Below are positions 27,501 to 37,374 of a stretch of DNA of 64,000 nucleotides, in pieces. Within the stretch, counting starts at the first letter, position 1; the number at the start of each line of letters is the position of its first letter. Where the stretch lies: contig NZ_MJBI02000003.1 in NCBI RefSeq assembly GCF_002742385.2, positions 124,001-188,000 on the forward strand. Direction: 5' to 3'. This DNA is from Macrococcoides goetzii (GTDB lineage Bacteria; Bacillota; Bacilli; Staphylococcales; Staphylococcaceae). A program made the translations under genes and the position numbers. Under the pieces are notes generated by a model. It had not been told where the DNA came from. It saw only the letters and a list, made by a program, of their open reading frames with translations, and did no database searches.

Positions 27501-28283
27501 TTACGAATATGTAGAGATAAATTTTTGACTTAAGGTATTAAAAGCTTCTGGCTGATCTATATTGCATACATGTCCAGAATCTTTAATAATTTCTAAGCCG
27601 AAGTTGGAATAGTTATCAACTACTTTTTGTACAGGTGGAATAAATAAATAATCTTCGTCACCCATTAAAAAAAGTGTTGGAATCTTTTTCGTTGAAACTT
27701 GTAAATGACTTAAATATGGATTGATCAGTCGCGTTAAACTGAACCATTTCACAAATTGTTTCTGACTCATTTTCTTAGCTTCATTGATAAAAGCAAGACG
27801 AGATTCCTCATGCTCTTTACGAGGCATAATAATATAAGCAAAAAGTTTATATAATAGCATATACGGAATAAAATTCTTTGAAATACGACCAACCATTAAC
27901 AAAAACTTTGTACGAATATCCAGACTGATAATCGCACCACCTAATACAAGAGAACGTACTCTATCCGGATATTCATCAGCAATCGTCTGAGCAACGATTG
28001 TCCCTAAACTCAAACTAATGATATGCGTACTTTTAATATTTAATTCATCAAGTACTTCAATTACCTCTGCAGCAAGTGTCTTAAATGAATCTGTCTTCTT
28101 CCATACAACTTCTGTCGACTTCCCGTGACCTCTTAAATCTACGAGTAAAATATTATAGTCCTTGCGAAAGTATCTGATTTGTTTAAACCAAATGGTTGAG
28201 CTCCCGCCAGCTCCGTGGATAAAAGTAATCCAAGGTGCGTTTTCATCTTTTATATACGTTTTATGATATAACATATCGATCAT
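27501..28283 (-). CDS. Alpha/beta hydrolase
   Basis: A 260-residue alpha/beta hydrolase: oxyanion region FIHGAGGSSTIWFKQ near 23, strand VDLRGHGKS, nucleophile elbow SLSLGT (about residue 116), acid in LMGDEDYLF, and histidine in DSGHVCNID. It resembles the broad MhpC/YtmA-like group; the substrate is unknown. A helical insert rich in hydrophobic residues (about 150-190) covers the active site and may point to a lipid-like substrate. Two ATGs compete for the start; both are weakly supported by AGAGAACGG. Single gene with its own terminator. Confidence 0.8.
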   Translation of the reverse strand: MIDMLYHKTYIKDENAPWITFIHGAGGSSTIWFKQIRYFRKDYNILLVDLRGHGKSTEVVWKKTDSFKTLAAEVIEVLDELNIKSTHIISLSLGTIVAQTIADEYPDRVRSLVLGGAIISLDIRTKFLLMVGRISKNFIPYMLLYKLFAYIIMPRKEHEESRLAFINEAKKMSQKQFVKWFSLTRLINPYLSHLQVSTKKIPTLFLMGDEDYLFIPPVQKVVDNYSNFGLEIIKDSGHVCNIDQPEAFNTLSQKFISTYS

Positions 28284-28418
28284 CCGTTCTCTAATTATGT
28301 AGCTTTAATTAATAATACTAAATATACCCTAATATCATTATATTATACCACGGTTTTAAATATTTTTTTGTGAATGTTTTCAATATTTCTCAGGAAATAT
28401 GGTAAAGTTTTATAAATC

Positions 28419-28454
28419 AAAAAGAACACCTGATGTCAATTCAAGTGTTCTTTT
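28419..28454 (-). terminator. Terminator of the fru operon
   Basis: AAAGAACACCTGA pairs with TCAAGTGTTCTTT (one mismatch) around a 7-base loop; T run on the minus strand. Confidence 0.8.
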
Positions 28455-28478
28455 AAAGATAATATATGCTTTTATAAA

Positions 28479-30386
28479 TTATGCTAATTCTGCTTCTTCT
28501 TCTAATTCCGCTTCTGTTGGTTTCTTTTTAAGCAAGCCATAAATCACTGCTGACACAACAACACCAATTAATAATGCTAATAAGAACATTGGCCAATGAC
28601 CTTTATCTAAACCTACTACGAAAATACCACCATGTGGCGCAGGTACACGACATCCAAATGCCATAGCGAGTGCGCCTGCTGTTGCACTACCAGCAATCAT
28701 TGATGGAATTACACGCGCAGGATCAGCTGCTGCGAACGGAATTGCACCTTCAGTAATAAATGATAATCCCATAACGATATTTGATAATAATGAACCTTTT
28801 TGAGTTTTTGTAAATTTATTTTTGAAAATAATCATTGATAATGCGATAGCTAGTGGTGGTACCATACCACCAATCATAGCTGCAGTAATCGGCGCATAGT
28901 TACCTGCTTCAATTGCTGCAAATCCAAATGCGTATGATGCTTTGTTAAATGGACCACCCATATCGATGGCCATCATACCACCTAATACTAAACCTAGAAT
29001 TACAATGTTTGTGCCGTTCATGCTGTTTAATGTATCCGCCATTAATTTATTTAACCAGCTTGCTGGTGGATTAACAACATAGTACATTAATAATCCAGTA
29101 CTTGCTACACCTAATAATGGGAATAATAATGTTGGTTTTAAACCGTCTAATGATTGAGGCATACCACTTAATAACTTTTTAATACCTTCAACTAAATAAC
29201 CTGCTAAGAAACCTGCAATTAATCCTCCTAAGAATCCTGAACCACCACTTACCGCTAACATACCACCAACCATACCTGGTGCTAAACCTGGACGGTCTGC
29301 AATACTCATAGCGATGAAACCTGCTAAGATGGGTACCATTAATGCGAAAGCTGATTTGTTACCAACAGCCCATAATGCTTCAGCAAATGGATGATAGTCA
29401 TCTGCTTTTGGATCAAATGAAGTAATACCGAACATAAATGCAAGTGCCATTAAAATACCACCAGCTACAACAAACGGTAACATATTTGATACACCTGACA
29501 TTAAGTGTTTATAGAATCCTTTTTTCTCTTTGCTGCCTGAAGATTTCGCTTGTCCGCCTTTTGCTTCAAATAATGGACGTGTGTCATCCTGAGCCATATT
29601 GATTAACTCCTCAGGTCGTTTAATACCATCTGCTACAGGTACCATGACAACGTTCTTACCATGGAAACGATTTGTTTCAACGTTAACGTCTGCTGCTACA
29701 ATGATTCCTTTAGCACGTGCTATTTCTTCATCAGTCAGACGGTTCTTAATACCACCAGAACCATTCGTCTCAACTTTAATCGGTACACCCATTTTCTTCG
29801 CCTGGTTTTTAAGTGCATCTGCTGCCATATACGTATGCGCAATTCCTGTTGGACATGCTGTAACTGCTAATACTAAATTGTCATTTGTAGCATTGCCAGT
29901 TGGCGCTAATACTACTTCTTCTTTTGTTTGTACTTCATCATTTTGTTCAATAATTTCTAATACTTCTTCTGCTGTTGCTGCATGTAATAATTGTGCACGC
30001 ACTTCTTCATTCATCAATATGCCTGATAATTTAGCTAATGCATCTAAATGTGTTTGTGCTCCACCGGCTGGCGCTGCAATCATAAAGAATAATGTCGCAG
30101 GTTGCCCATCAAGTGATTCGTAATCAACACCTTCAATTGATTTACCGAAACCAATCGCAGGTTGAGCCACTGCATCCGTCTTAGCATGGGGAATTGCCAC
30201 ACCTTCTCCAACACCTGTCGTACTTTGTGCTTCACGTGCATGTATTGCTTCTTTATAGGCTTGTTTATCGTTTAAGACACCGGCATTATAAAGTGTCTCA
30301 ACTAATTCATCGATAACACCATCTTTAGTTGTAGCCGATAAATCCATTGCAATCGTAGATTCTTTTAATAAATCTGTTATTCTCAT
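28479..30386 (-). CDS. fruA: PTS fructose transporter, EIIABC
   Basis: 635 residues in three modules. EIIA (about 1-145) carries the phosphorylated histidine in VAIPHAKTD. EIIB (about 165-265) carries the cysteine in VTACPTGIAHTYMAADAL. EIIC (about 295-625) is the membrane channel, including GPFNKASYAFG and the sugar-binding EGAIPFAAADP. It imports fructose with phosphorylation at C1. Start is the ATG after GGGGTG; a longer ATG-led frame reads into fruK. It is the last gene of fruR-fruK-fruA, ten bases after fruK. Confidence 0.95.
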   Translation of the reverse strand: MRITDLLKESTIAMDLSATTKDGVIDELVETLYNAGVLNDKQAYKEAIHAREAQSTTGVGEGVAIPHAKTDAVAQPAIGFGKSIEGVDYESLDGQPATLFFMIAAPAGGAQTHLDALAKLSGILMNEEVRAQLLHAATAEEVLEIIEQNDEVQTKEEVVLAPTGNATNDNLVLAVTACPTGIAHTYMAADALKNQAKKMGVPIKVETNGSGGIKNRLTDEEIARAKGIIVAADVNVETNRFHGKNVVMVPVADGIKRPEELINMAQDDTRPLFEAKGGQAKSSGSKEKKGFYKHLMSGVSNMLPFVVAGGILMALAFMFGITSFDPKADDYHPFAEALWAVGNKSAFALMVPILAGFIAMSIADRPGLAPGMVGGMLAVSGGSGFLGGLIAGFLAGYLVEGIKKLLSGMPQSLDGLKPTLLFPLLGVASTGLLMYYVVNPPASWLNKLMADTLNSMNGTNIVILGLVLGGMMAIDMGGPFNKASYAFGFAAIEAGNYAPITAAMIGGMVPPLAIALSMIIFKNKFTKTQKGSLLSNIVMGLSFITEGAIPFAAADPARVIPSMIAGSATAGALAMAFGCRVPAPHGGIFVVGLDKGHWPMFLLALLIGVVVSAVIYGLLKKKPTEAELEEEAELA

Positions 30387-30396
30387 GTTTACACCC

Positions 30397-31317
30397 CTAT
30401 TTTCCTTCAATTTTTGTAATACTGACTTTATTTATTATTGCAGCGATTTGCTCGCTTGTTGCCAAATCTTCTGTAAATGCAGTTGCGGTGCCGCATGATA
30501 CTGCCTGTCTGAAACTTTCTTCTATTGACTTATTTTGTGCAAGCCCAGCAACCATACCAGCGACTGTTGAGTCTCCTGATCCTACTGTATTAATGACCTT
30601 ACCGTTAGGCACTGTAGCTTTATAACAACCATCTGCTGTAACAAGTATGGCACCTTCTCCACCAAGAGATACAAGAACATGCTTGGCACCTTGTTCCATC
30701 AATAAACGTGCTGCCTGAATCGTATCATGATCATCCTTTATAGTAAGATTAAACATTTCTTCTAACTCAACTTTATTAGGTTTTACGAACTCTGGATGAT
30801 ACGGTAAAGTTTGAGTTAGCAATGATTTCTCTGCATCTACGACAAATGGAATATGTTTCTCAGCACAAATTTGAGCAATCGTAGCATAAATATCGCCAGG
30901 CATTGATTTCGGGACAGATCCTGCAATGATGACATAGTCTTCTGTCGTGAGTGCTTTTATCTGATTCAGTAATGCTTCAAGGTTCGTTTCATTGATATCT
31001 GGTCCTGCAGCATTAATTTCTGTTTCAGTATCACCTTTTAATTTAACGTTAATGCGTGTATCTTCTTCAACAAGAATAAAGTCAGTGTGAATGTCTGCAG
31101 ATTCAAGTTCATTCTTAATAAATGCGCCAGGAAATCCTCCGATATAGCCGAGTGCGGTTGATGTTTGATCTAGTGCTTTTAATACACGAGATACGTTGAT
31201 ACCTTTTCCTCCAGCGAACTTGTGGGTCGTTGTAGCACGATTTAAACCACCTAAATCAAAATCTTGTGTAAACATGACATAATCAATCGATGGGTTTAAT
31301 GTTATTGTATAAATCAT
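30397..31317 (-). CDS. fruK: 1-phosphofructokinase
   Basis: A 306-residue PfkB-family kinase. The substrate motif GGKGINVSRVLKALD is near residue 37 and the catalytic anion-hole block NTVGSGDSTVAGMVAG near 245. It phosphorylates fructose 1-phosphate, the product of FruA, to fructose 1,6-bisphosphate. Tagatose-6-phosphate kinase is a close relative, but the operon with FruA settles the role. AAAGGAG precedes the ATG. It lies ten bases after fruR. Confidence 0.94.
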   Translation of the reverse strand: MIYTITLNPSIDYVMFTQDFDLGGLNRATTTHKFAGGKGINVSRVLKALDQTSTALGYIGGFPGAFIKNELESADIHTDFILVEEDTRINVKLKGDTETEINAAGPDINETNLEALLNQIKALTTEDYVIIAGSVPKSMPGDIYATIAQICAEKHIPFVVDAEKSLLTQTLPYHPEFVKPNKVELEEMFNLTIKDDHDTIQAARLLMEQGAKHVLVSLGGEGAILVTADGCYKATVPNGKVINTVGSGDSTVAGMVAGLAQNKSIEESFRQAVSCGTATAFTEDLATSEQIAAIINKVSITKIEGK

Positions 31318-31327
31318 ATGTGCTCCT

Positions 31328-32065
31328 TTAAATTAAGTATTTTTCATAGGGCTTAGTCTTTTCATTTTGCGCATTCGTAACAATAATGGTCTTTCCTTTT
31401 TCCAGATCGCAAATCTTTGCAAAAGTATATTCATCAAATTTTGAATCATCTATGAGAAAAAAAGATTTCTGTGCAATATTCACTGCAAGTTGCTTTATAT
31501 AAGCTTCTTCAATATCCGGTGTAGTTAATCCATGTTGAATGTGGATACCATTTGCTCCCATAAATGCTTTATCAAATCTAAATTGCTTTAAATTTTCAAT
31601 TGCCTGAACACCGATAGATGCATATGTATCTTTTTTAATAAATCCACCGATCATATAAACTTCTATCCCTTTATCAACAAGCTGCGGAACATGTGTTGCT
31701 CCATTCGTAACAACGGTAATATGTTGCTGTGTTAAATACGGAATCATTGCAAGTGTAGAACTACCAGCATCTAAATAAATACAATCATGATCTTTGATTT
31801 GTAAAGCAGCGATTTTTGCAATTTCATTTTTCTCTTCTACTTTGGTTGTTGACTTGACTGAAAATGCAATATCCCGATGTTTTTCAGTGAGTTTCTTCGC
31901 GCCACCATGGACACGAATGAGCTTGCCTTCATTTTCTAATGTAGATAAATCTCTACGAATCGTTGATTCACTACTTGAAGTAACTTCCATCAGTAACTGT
32001 AGTGATATCACATCATGTGCCTCTAATAGATTAAGGATGGTTTCATGTCTTTTAATCGTTAGCAC
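31328..32065 (-). CDS. fruR: DeoR-family transcriptional regulator of the fructose operon
   Basis: A 245-residue DeoR-family repressor: N-terminal helix-turn-helix (about 5-57, with VTSSSESTIRRDLSTLENEGKLIRVHGG) and a sugar-phosphate-binding domain with YLDAGSSTLAMIPYL and VTNGATHV. It probably senses fructose 1-phosphate and controls its own operon. GTG is preferred as start because AAGGAGGG is seven bases before it; the ATG two codons upstream touches that site. It is first in the operon. Confidence 0.9.
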   Translation of the reverse strand: MLTIKRHETILNLLEAHDVISLQLLMEVTSSSESTIRRDLSTLENEGKLIRVHGGAKKLTEKHRDIAFSVKSTTKVEEKNEIAKIAALQIKDHDCIYLDAGSSTLAMIPYLTQQHITVVTNGATHVPQLVDKGIEVYMIGGFIKKDTYASIGVQAIENLKQFRFDKAFMGANGIHIQHGLTTPDIEEAYIKQLAVNIAQKSFFLIDDSKFDEYTFAKICDLEKGKTIIVTNAQNEKTKPYEKYLI

Positions 32066-32091
32066 GTTCATCCCTCCTTGAATACACTCAT

Positions 32092-32152
32092 ATCTTAATT
32101 TATCCCAACACCAAAGTCAATCTTTTTCATCCAAATTCATTCATGATAATTT
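32092..32152 (-). promoter_or_regulatory. fru operon promoter with repeat-type operator
   Basis: TTGACT (32115-32120) and TAAGAT (32092-32097) are 17 bases apart on the minus strand. Just upstream are spaced ATGAATGAA and GGATGAAA runs that look like direct half-sites, as DeoR-family regulators prefer. The promoter is well supported; the operator is inference. Confidence 0.6.
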
Positions 32153-32207
32153 ATTTTTCTTAAAAAACGTCATAAAACGGTCATAGTTTATGAATAGATA
32201 TAAAAAA

Positions 32208-32240
32208 ACGTATGTTGTCAGTTAACAACATACGTAATTT
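32208..32240 (-). terminator. Terminator of the second aldo/keto reductase gene
   Basis: ACGTATGTTGT / ACAACATACGT with a 6-base loop; T run on the minus strand. Confidence 0.85.
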
Positions 32241-32260
32241 ATTCCTAGCATATACTATGT

Positions 32261-33127
32261 TTACAGAATATCTCTGCCTAATGCTGCAGTATAGATCATA
32301 AACCATTCATTATCAGTCAGACTTTGATTTTGTGCATGTAAAGCAACTTTTGTGCGTTCTAAACTTTGTGAACCGACAATCGGATGTATATTGTATGGCA
32401 AATGATTAATGAAACGATATGCAATATCATCAACTGTTGTGTTGTATTGATTCGCAATACCATTTAATACAGTCTGTACTTTTCCAGTCTCAAATATTTT
32501 GCCACCTGCTAGTGGGCTCCATGCCATGATATCAACCTGATTCGTTTTCATCGTTTCTAATGTGCCATCTTCAATATTTTCAAGATTGAGTGGTGATAAT
32601 TCAACCTGATTATAATCAAGCGACAATCCTTCATGCTGCATTGCTTGATTTAAACGGTCAAACTGATGTGCTTTAAAATTTGAAACGCCAAATTGTTTAA
32701 CATAACCTTTTTGTTGTAACTGCTTTAAAGTTCCAGCCACCACTTCAGCATCAAGTAATGGAGAAGGGCGATGTAATAATAATAGATCAATTTCATCCAC
32801 CTTAAGTTCTTTCAAACTTCTTTCAACAGATGCTTCAATATGCGCTTTACTATAGTCATATTTATGAAAATCAAATTGTGGCATTGTCTTTGATCGTAAC
32901 ACAATACCACATTTCGTAACGATCTGCATTTTCTTTCTTAGTTCCGGTGTTAAGCTTAGCGCATCACCAAAAATCGTTTCACACGTATAGTCTCCATAAA
33001 TGTCTGCGTGATCCATCGTAGTTACGCCTAGTTCAATGAGTTCGTGTAAATATCTATTTAAAGCTTCCTTATTATATTGCCATGTATTCAACCTCCAAAA
33101 TCCCTGAACTACTTTTGACATTTCCAT
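32261..33127 (-). CDS. Aldo/keto reductase, YdhF/YcsN-like
   Basis: A 288-residue aldo/keto reductase of the YdhF branch. Evidence: VVQGFWRLNTW at the start, TTMDHADIYGDYTCE with aspartate and tyrosine, LLLLHRPSPLLD with histidine, FGVSNFKAHQ, and HPIVGSQSLERTKVAL in the cofactor site. This branch has a shorter substrate loop than the DkgA-like reductase encoded at 22996-23832, so they are not recent duplicates. The ATG is eight bases after GGAGG. Nineteen bases separate it from the COG0523 GTPase upstream, suggesting one transcript. Substrate unknown. Confidence 0.85.
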   Translation of the reverse strand: MEMSKVVQGFWRLNTWQYNKEALNRYLHELIELGVTTMDHADIYGDYTCETIFGDALSLTPELRKKMQIVTKCGIVLRSKTMPQFDFHKYDYSKAHIEASVERSLKELKVDEIDLLLLHRPSPLLDAEVVAGTLKQLQQKGYVKQFGVSNFKAHQFDRLNQAMQHEGLSLDYNQVELSPLNLENIEDGTLETMKTNQVDIMAWSPLAGGKIFETGKVQTVLNGIANQYNTTVDDIAYRFINHLPYNIHPIVGSQSLERTKVALHAQNQSLTDNEWFMIYTAALGRDIL

Positions 33128-33145
33128 AACGTATTCCTCCGCCTT

Positions 33146-34036
33146 TTATCCGAATTGTAATAGATCTAATTGATTTAATAACTTTTCTTTATTTAATTGT
33201 TCACCGATAATGACTAACTTTAATGGTAGATTCATCATTTCTTCTTCGTATTGAGGTATGCCATATGCATATTGGAACAGCACAACCTGTGCAGGATTTT
33301 CTCTAAATTTAATAAATCCTTTTATCCGAAGAATTTCATCCGGTAAAGTTCTTAGCCACTCTACGAATTGTCGTGCATCTACTGCGCCACTAAACTCATA
33401 TACGATTGATTGTATACCGTGATGCATATGTTTATGTTCATCAATATGAGCACCATAATAGTCAAGTTGTGCTGTGTCTAACGCACAATATGTAGTTTGT
33501 ATCTGCTTTGCACTTGGATTGAGTTGTGTTACTTGCTGAACAATTTGTTGCTGCTCATCTTCAGTGACTAAATCCATCTTATTTAATATGACAATATGTG
33601 CATATTTCACTTGTTCTTCCATTAAATGCTTCACAGTGTAAGAGAATTTATTACGATCTAAAAATCTTGAGCAATCCAGAATCGTCGTTATATTTAAAAC
33701 TTGAGCAATTTTAGTCACTGTTGGTTCGGTGCATGCATCGTAAATTTCTACAGGATGAGCCACTCCAGTTGCTTCTATAATAATAAGTTCAGGATGATGA
33801 CGATGATAAAGATCATTTATTTGAATTGCAACATCACTTTTAAGATCACAGCAGATACATCCATTTAACAACTCATTATATGGGGTTTCCTCACCAAGAA
33901 TTTTAGAATCAATATTAAAACCACCTAATTCATTCATAAGGATAGCAATTTTTTTGTTTTGATTCCTTTTTATGATTTGTGCAAGTAAGGTTGTTTTTCC
34001 ACTTCCCAAAAATCCACTTATAATTAAAATATTCAT
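33146..34036 (-). CDS. COG0523 (CobW/ZNG1-like) GTP-binding metallochaperone
   Basis: A 296-residue G3E GTPase. Walker A is GFLGSGKTTLL at the N-terminus, the metal-binding motif CICC lies in LNGCICCDLKSDV, a Walker B-like stretch is IIIEATGVAHP, and NKMD supplies base recognition. The C-terminal domain (about 195-296) is the CobW-C fold. Such proteins deliver zinc (or another metal) to client enzymes, often in zinc starvation. The start is set at the ATG with AAGAGAG four bases upstream; an 11-residue extension is possible. No Zur-box-like palindrome was found upstream. Confidence 0.82.
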   Translation of the reverse strand: MNILIISGFLGSGKTTLLAQIIKRNQNKKIAILMNELGGFNIDSKILGEETPYNELLNGCICCDLKSDVAIQINDLYHRHHPELIIIEATGVAHPVEIYDACTEPTVTKIAQVLNITTILDCSRFLDRNKFSYTVKHLMEEQVKYAHIVILNKMDLVTEDEQQQIVQQVTQLNPSAKQIQTTYCALDTAQLDYYGAHIDEHKHMHHGIQSIVYEFSGAVDARQFVEWLRTLPDEILRIKGFIKFRENPAQVVLFQYAYGIPQYEEEMMNLPLKLVIIGEQLNKEKLLNQLDLLQFG

Positions 34037-34305
34037 TTTTCTCTCTTGATTCAAATCATTCATCTCCATTATTTAAATAATATGTATTATATTTAAAAAC
34101 TTATTTATGTAATAAGTATAGACCTTTGAACTTATTAACAATTTATATACAAAAAGATTGTAAATTAGCTTGAAAAATGTTTATAAATATAATATGTTAA
34201 TTAAGAACAAATTAGGTTATTTCGTGTTTATAGAGTATACTGATATTAAGATGTATACCTTTACATGACATTAATTGTTTAGCATACATATATAGGAGGC
34301 ACAAA

Positions 34306-34743
34306 ATGACAGAACATTTCAAGCTAGACAATCAGCTTTGTTTTAGCTTATACAACGCGCAAAGACAAGTAAACCGATATTATTCCAACAAGATCTTTAA
34401 GCAATATAACCTAACATACCCACAGTATCTTGTTTTACAAATACTCTGGACATCTTCTCCAGTTAACGTTAAAAAGTTAGTCACTGAACTTTCTTTAGAT
34501 ACAGGTACAATTTCACCGTTACTAAAACGTATGGAAACGAATGGTTTAATTACGCGTGTACGTTCAGAATTAGATCAACGTGAAGTATTTGTTCATCTTA
34601 CAGATAAAAGCAAAGAAATTCAATCACACCTTGAAGGTGTTACAGATATATTAAAAGAAGTTTCTCAATTTACTGATGATGAATATAATGAATTCAGTAA
34701 GTTGCTGAATAAATTAATTCACAGCTTACGAGAACAAGAATAA
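34306..34743 (+). CDS. mgrA: MarR-family global regulator MgrA
   Basis: A 145-residue winged-helix regulator. The N-terminal block [20 protein letters not shown] and the recognition region [14 protein letters not shown] match S. aureus MgrA almost residue for residue as I remember it, including the redox-active Cys12. MgrA senses oxidation through that cysteine and also phosphorylation, and controls autolysis, efflux, capsule and surface proteins. GGAGG precedes the ATG. It is preceded by a 236-base AT-rich gap with promoter-like TATACT and followed by a strong terminator, so it stands alone. Confidence 0.95.
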   Translation: MTEHFKLDNQLCFSLYNAQRQVNRYYSNKIFKQYNLTYPQYLVLQILWTSSPVNVKKLVTELSLDTGTISPLLKRMETNGLITRVRSELDQREVFVHLTDKSKEIQSHLEGVTDILKEVSQFTDDEYNEFSKLLNKLIHSLREQE

Positions 34744-34749
34744 ATGAAG

Positions 34750-34786
34750 ATACCGAACACAAATTTAAAATTTGTGTTCGGTATTT
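34750..34786 (+). terminator. Terminator of mgrA
   Basis: A stem of about 16 base pairs starting ATACCGAACACAAATTT, with T-rich tail. Confidence 0.9.
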
Positions 34787-34788
34787 TA

Positions 34789-35625
34789 TTATCGTTTAAT
34801 CCATGAGATACCAATTGTACCATAACCCAAGTGTACACCTGCTACAGGTACTAATATTTCACTGACGATATTAATTTCAGGATACGCTTCTTTTAACCAC
34901 TCGATATAAATATTCGCTTCTTCTTTGTCGCCACCATATACAACACAAATTTCTTTCGGTTTAAATTCAGCAAGATTTTTCTCAACCTGCTTTTTTACAG
35001 CATCTACTACTTTTTTCTTCGTTCTTACTTTATCTACTGGATATACACTGCCATCTTCAAATTGTAATACTAAATGAATATTCAATAATCCAGCCATAAA
35101 ACTTTGTGTTTTTGACACACGACCACTTTTCTTCATTTGATCTAAATTTTTAGGATTTAGTACTAATACTGCATCTTCAGCATATCTTTTTAAAGTTTCT
35201 ACGATTTCTTCGAATGATTTACCTTCAGCATTCATCTCTTTACCAGCTTCAATCATTGCTTTTATCGGATAACTACCGATCTTACTATCTATTACTGCTG
35301 AAGTAACATTTACTTCCTGACTCGCTATTACTGAACTTTGAAATGATCCAGTTAATTTACTTGAAGGATGTACTGCGATAATATGCGTATATCCTAATTT
35401 TTCTATTTCTTCATACACATCGTGAATCGCCTGAAAATTTGGTTGTGTCGTTTTTGCACCATCACCATATTCTTTAAGTAATGTGTAAAATTCTTCAACA
35501 GATAATTCTGCCTGATCCTGATAGTGTTTATCATTCAATATAACGCCCATCGGCACTACAAATGTATCTTTTTCACCAATAATACAGCCAGATGCCGTAT
35601 CAGTAACCCATGCAATCTTGTTCAT
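34789..35625 (-). CDS. DegV-family fatty acid-binding protein (FakB-like)
   Basis: A 278-residue DegV protein: IAWVTDTASG at the N-terminus, KTTQPNFQ, the serine loop HPSSKLTGSFQSS contacting the fatty acid carboxylate, and a C-terminal HLGYGTIGISWIKR with the conserved histidine. FakB proteins present fatty acids to the kinase FakA for phosphorylation and entry into phospholipid synthesis. Staphylococci have at least two FakBs with different chain preference, and I cannot tell which this is. Start at the ATG pair after GGAGG; the longer frame includes that site. Monocistronic. Confidence 0.86.
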   Translation of the reverse strand: MNKIAWVTDTASGCIIGEKDTFVVPMGVILNDKHYQDQAELSVEEFYTLLKEYGDGAKTTQPNFQAIHDVYEEIEKLGYTHIIAVHPSSKLTGSFQSSVIASQEVNVTSAVIDSKIGSYPIKAMIEAGKEMNAEGKSFEEIVETLKRYAEDAVLVLNPKNLDQMKKSGRVSKTQSFMAGLLNIHLVLQFEDGSVYPVDKVRTKKKVVDAVKKQVEKNLAEFKPKEICVVYGGDKEEANIYIEWLKEAYPEINIVSEILVPVAGVHLGYGTIGISWIKR

Positions 35626-35751
35626 CATGTACCTCCTTTTATTTATTTTCATCATATCATAAAATGATTCAAATATTTAATTTATATAACAATATTTTAT
35701 TTTAAAAGTTGCAATCTAGGTTCTGAATTAGATTATAATTAATATATTATT

Positions 35752-37374
35752 TTATACTGATAACAATTGTTTCTGAAGTAACTGATAAAACCTTGAATTT
35801 TGTTCGTGTAATATGGATCCTGGACCCTCTTCAATCATTTGCCCATCCTCAATGAGATAAAGCTTATCACAATGATTAAATACCGATAAATCATGCGAAA
35901 CCATTATAATCGTTGTTGATTGTAATTGATTTAAATAATCAAGCATAATCTTCTGATTCGCTTTATCAACACCATTAAATGGTTCGTCCATTATCCAGAC
36001 ATCTTTATTGCGTAAAATCATACGTATAAAATGTAATCGTTTCTTTTCTCCACCTGATAAATTTTCGCCAAATGAGTGTATCACTGTTTCACTGTTAAAC
36101 GGCAATTGAAAGTGTTCTAAAAGCTGATCTAACTGATGAGGATTTACATCTACAAACATATTTTCTGCAACAGTTCCATTGATAAAATGATTATGCTGTT
36201 CCATTACATTAAACATCTGTAAAAGATTAGCCGGTGTTTTTATCAACTTTCCGTTTAATAAATAATCACCTTTTATTATTTCTAATCCAAGCATAGTTTT
36301 TAATAACGTAGATTTACCTGCACCACTTTGTCCGGCGATACCCACAAATTCACCTTGATGAATAGTCATATTAATATTAGAAAGGCGTTGATCGACGGTT
36401 ACATCTTTCAGCTGAATTGTATGAACCTTTTGTTCTATATTTTGATAGTAAACGCGTTCATTTAATATATCAAGATGATGTATCGATTGGTCCGTTTCTA
36501 CTTTATGATATGGATAGTGAATCATAGGAATACTCATTTCAAAAAGTGTTATCGCTACCATAACGATGCTTAAATACATCAGTGTATTTCGTGTTGGATC
36601 AAACATCATTACATATATTACTAAAAATATAGCAATCATCGCGATAAGATTTAATAAAAAATCATACAGGATGATGATACTATGTTCTTTCTTAATTGCT
36701 TGTTCCATATTGCGTTGTTTTTGTACAAGCTGTTGCTGATAATTATCCGATTTATCAAATACTGCCAGTGCTTCCTGAGCAAGATGATAATCTAAAAGAT
36801 GATGTTCAAATTGATTTGTTGTTTCTATTTTTTTATTCACTACCCTTTTTAGAAATCTTGTAATCACAGTCGGCAATAAGACGGTTAATAACAACATCGC
36901 AATAAATAATACGATAACTGCGTACATACTATACTGAGCATAAATACATACTACAATGACTGTAGTAATCATAGCGATGACAGGTGGATAAATCACTCTG
37001 AGCAGAAGATTCTGTAGTTTCTCAACATCATTTACAGTACGATTTAATAATGTTGATAAATGATATTTTGAATGAATTGTTATAAAATTTTCGAGTAAAT
37101 GACGTACAGTTGTTACACGCACATCTTTTAACATTTCAAATGTAGCTTCATGACTAATGAGTCGTTCGAAATATTTACAGACCGCACGTACGACGCCAAA
37201 TAATTTAATGGTCGCTACTAACGTCATTAAAGTATAGAGCGGTACTTGATAGGCACTTTTTGACAACATTAGTCCGCTAAGACTGAACATCCCGATTGCA
37301 GTGAGACCACCAATCGTTCCTATGATTATAGCGATGATAAGTGATTTTCTTGTCATTTTTGAAATATAGCGCAC
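35752..37374 (-). CDS. cydC: Thiol reductant ABC exporter subunit CydC
   Basis: A 540-residue half-transporter: six membrane helices (about 10-300) with the CydC-typical block VCKYFERLISHEATFEML, then an ATPase with Walker A GQSGAGKSTLLK, signature LSGGEKKRLHF, and Walker B VWIMDEPFNGVD. With CydD it exports cysteine or glutathione-like thiols needed for cytochrome bd assembly. GTG start overlaps the last base of the cydD stop, and GGAGGTG lies inside cydD. No cydAB genes are in the window, so the link to cytochrome bd is from family knowledge. The ATPase half is shorter than usual but complete. Confidence 0.85.
   Translation of the reverse strand: MRYISKMTRKSLIIAIIIGTIGGLTAIGMFSLSGLMLSKSAYQVPLYTLMTLVATIKLFGVVRAVCKYFERLISHEATFEMLKDVRVTTVRHLLENFITIHSKYHLSTLLNRTVNDVEKLQNLLLRVIYPPVIAMITTVIVVCIYAQYSMYAVIVLFIAMLLLTVLLPTVITRFLKRVVNKKIETTNQFEHHLLDYHLAQEALAVFDKSDNYQQQLVQKQRNMEQAIKKEHSIIILYDFLLNLIAMIAIFLVIYVMMFDPTRNTLMYLSIVMVAITLFEMSIPMIHYPYHKVETDQSIHHLDILNERVYYQNIEQKVHTIQLKDVTVDQRLSNINMTIHQGEFVGIAGQSGAGKSTLLKTMLGLEIIKGDYLLNGKLIKTPANLLQMFNVMEQHNHFINGTVAENMFVDVNPHQLDQLLEHFQLPFNSETVIHSFGENLSGGEKKRLHFIRMILRNKDVWIMDEPFNGVDKANQKIMLDYLNQLQSTTIIMVSHDLSVFNHCDKLYLIEDGQMIEEGPGSILHEQNSRFYQLLQKQLLSV

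Noticed and set aside
28321-28326. GGGTAT on the minus strand before the alpha/beta hydrolase as a SigmaB -10
   Set aside because: No GTTTAA-like box at 12-15 bases upstream; a TATAAT-type element nearby is sufficient.
29599-30123. 174-codon plus-strand open frame
   Set aside because: Lies antisense within fruA EIIA/EIIB; no ribosome binding site, and composition mirrors the codon pattern of the real gene.
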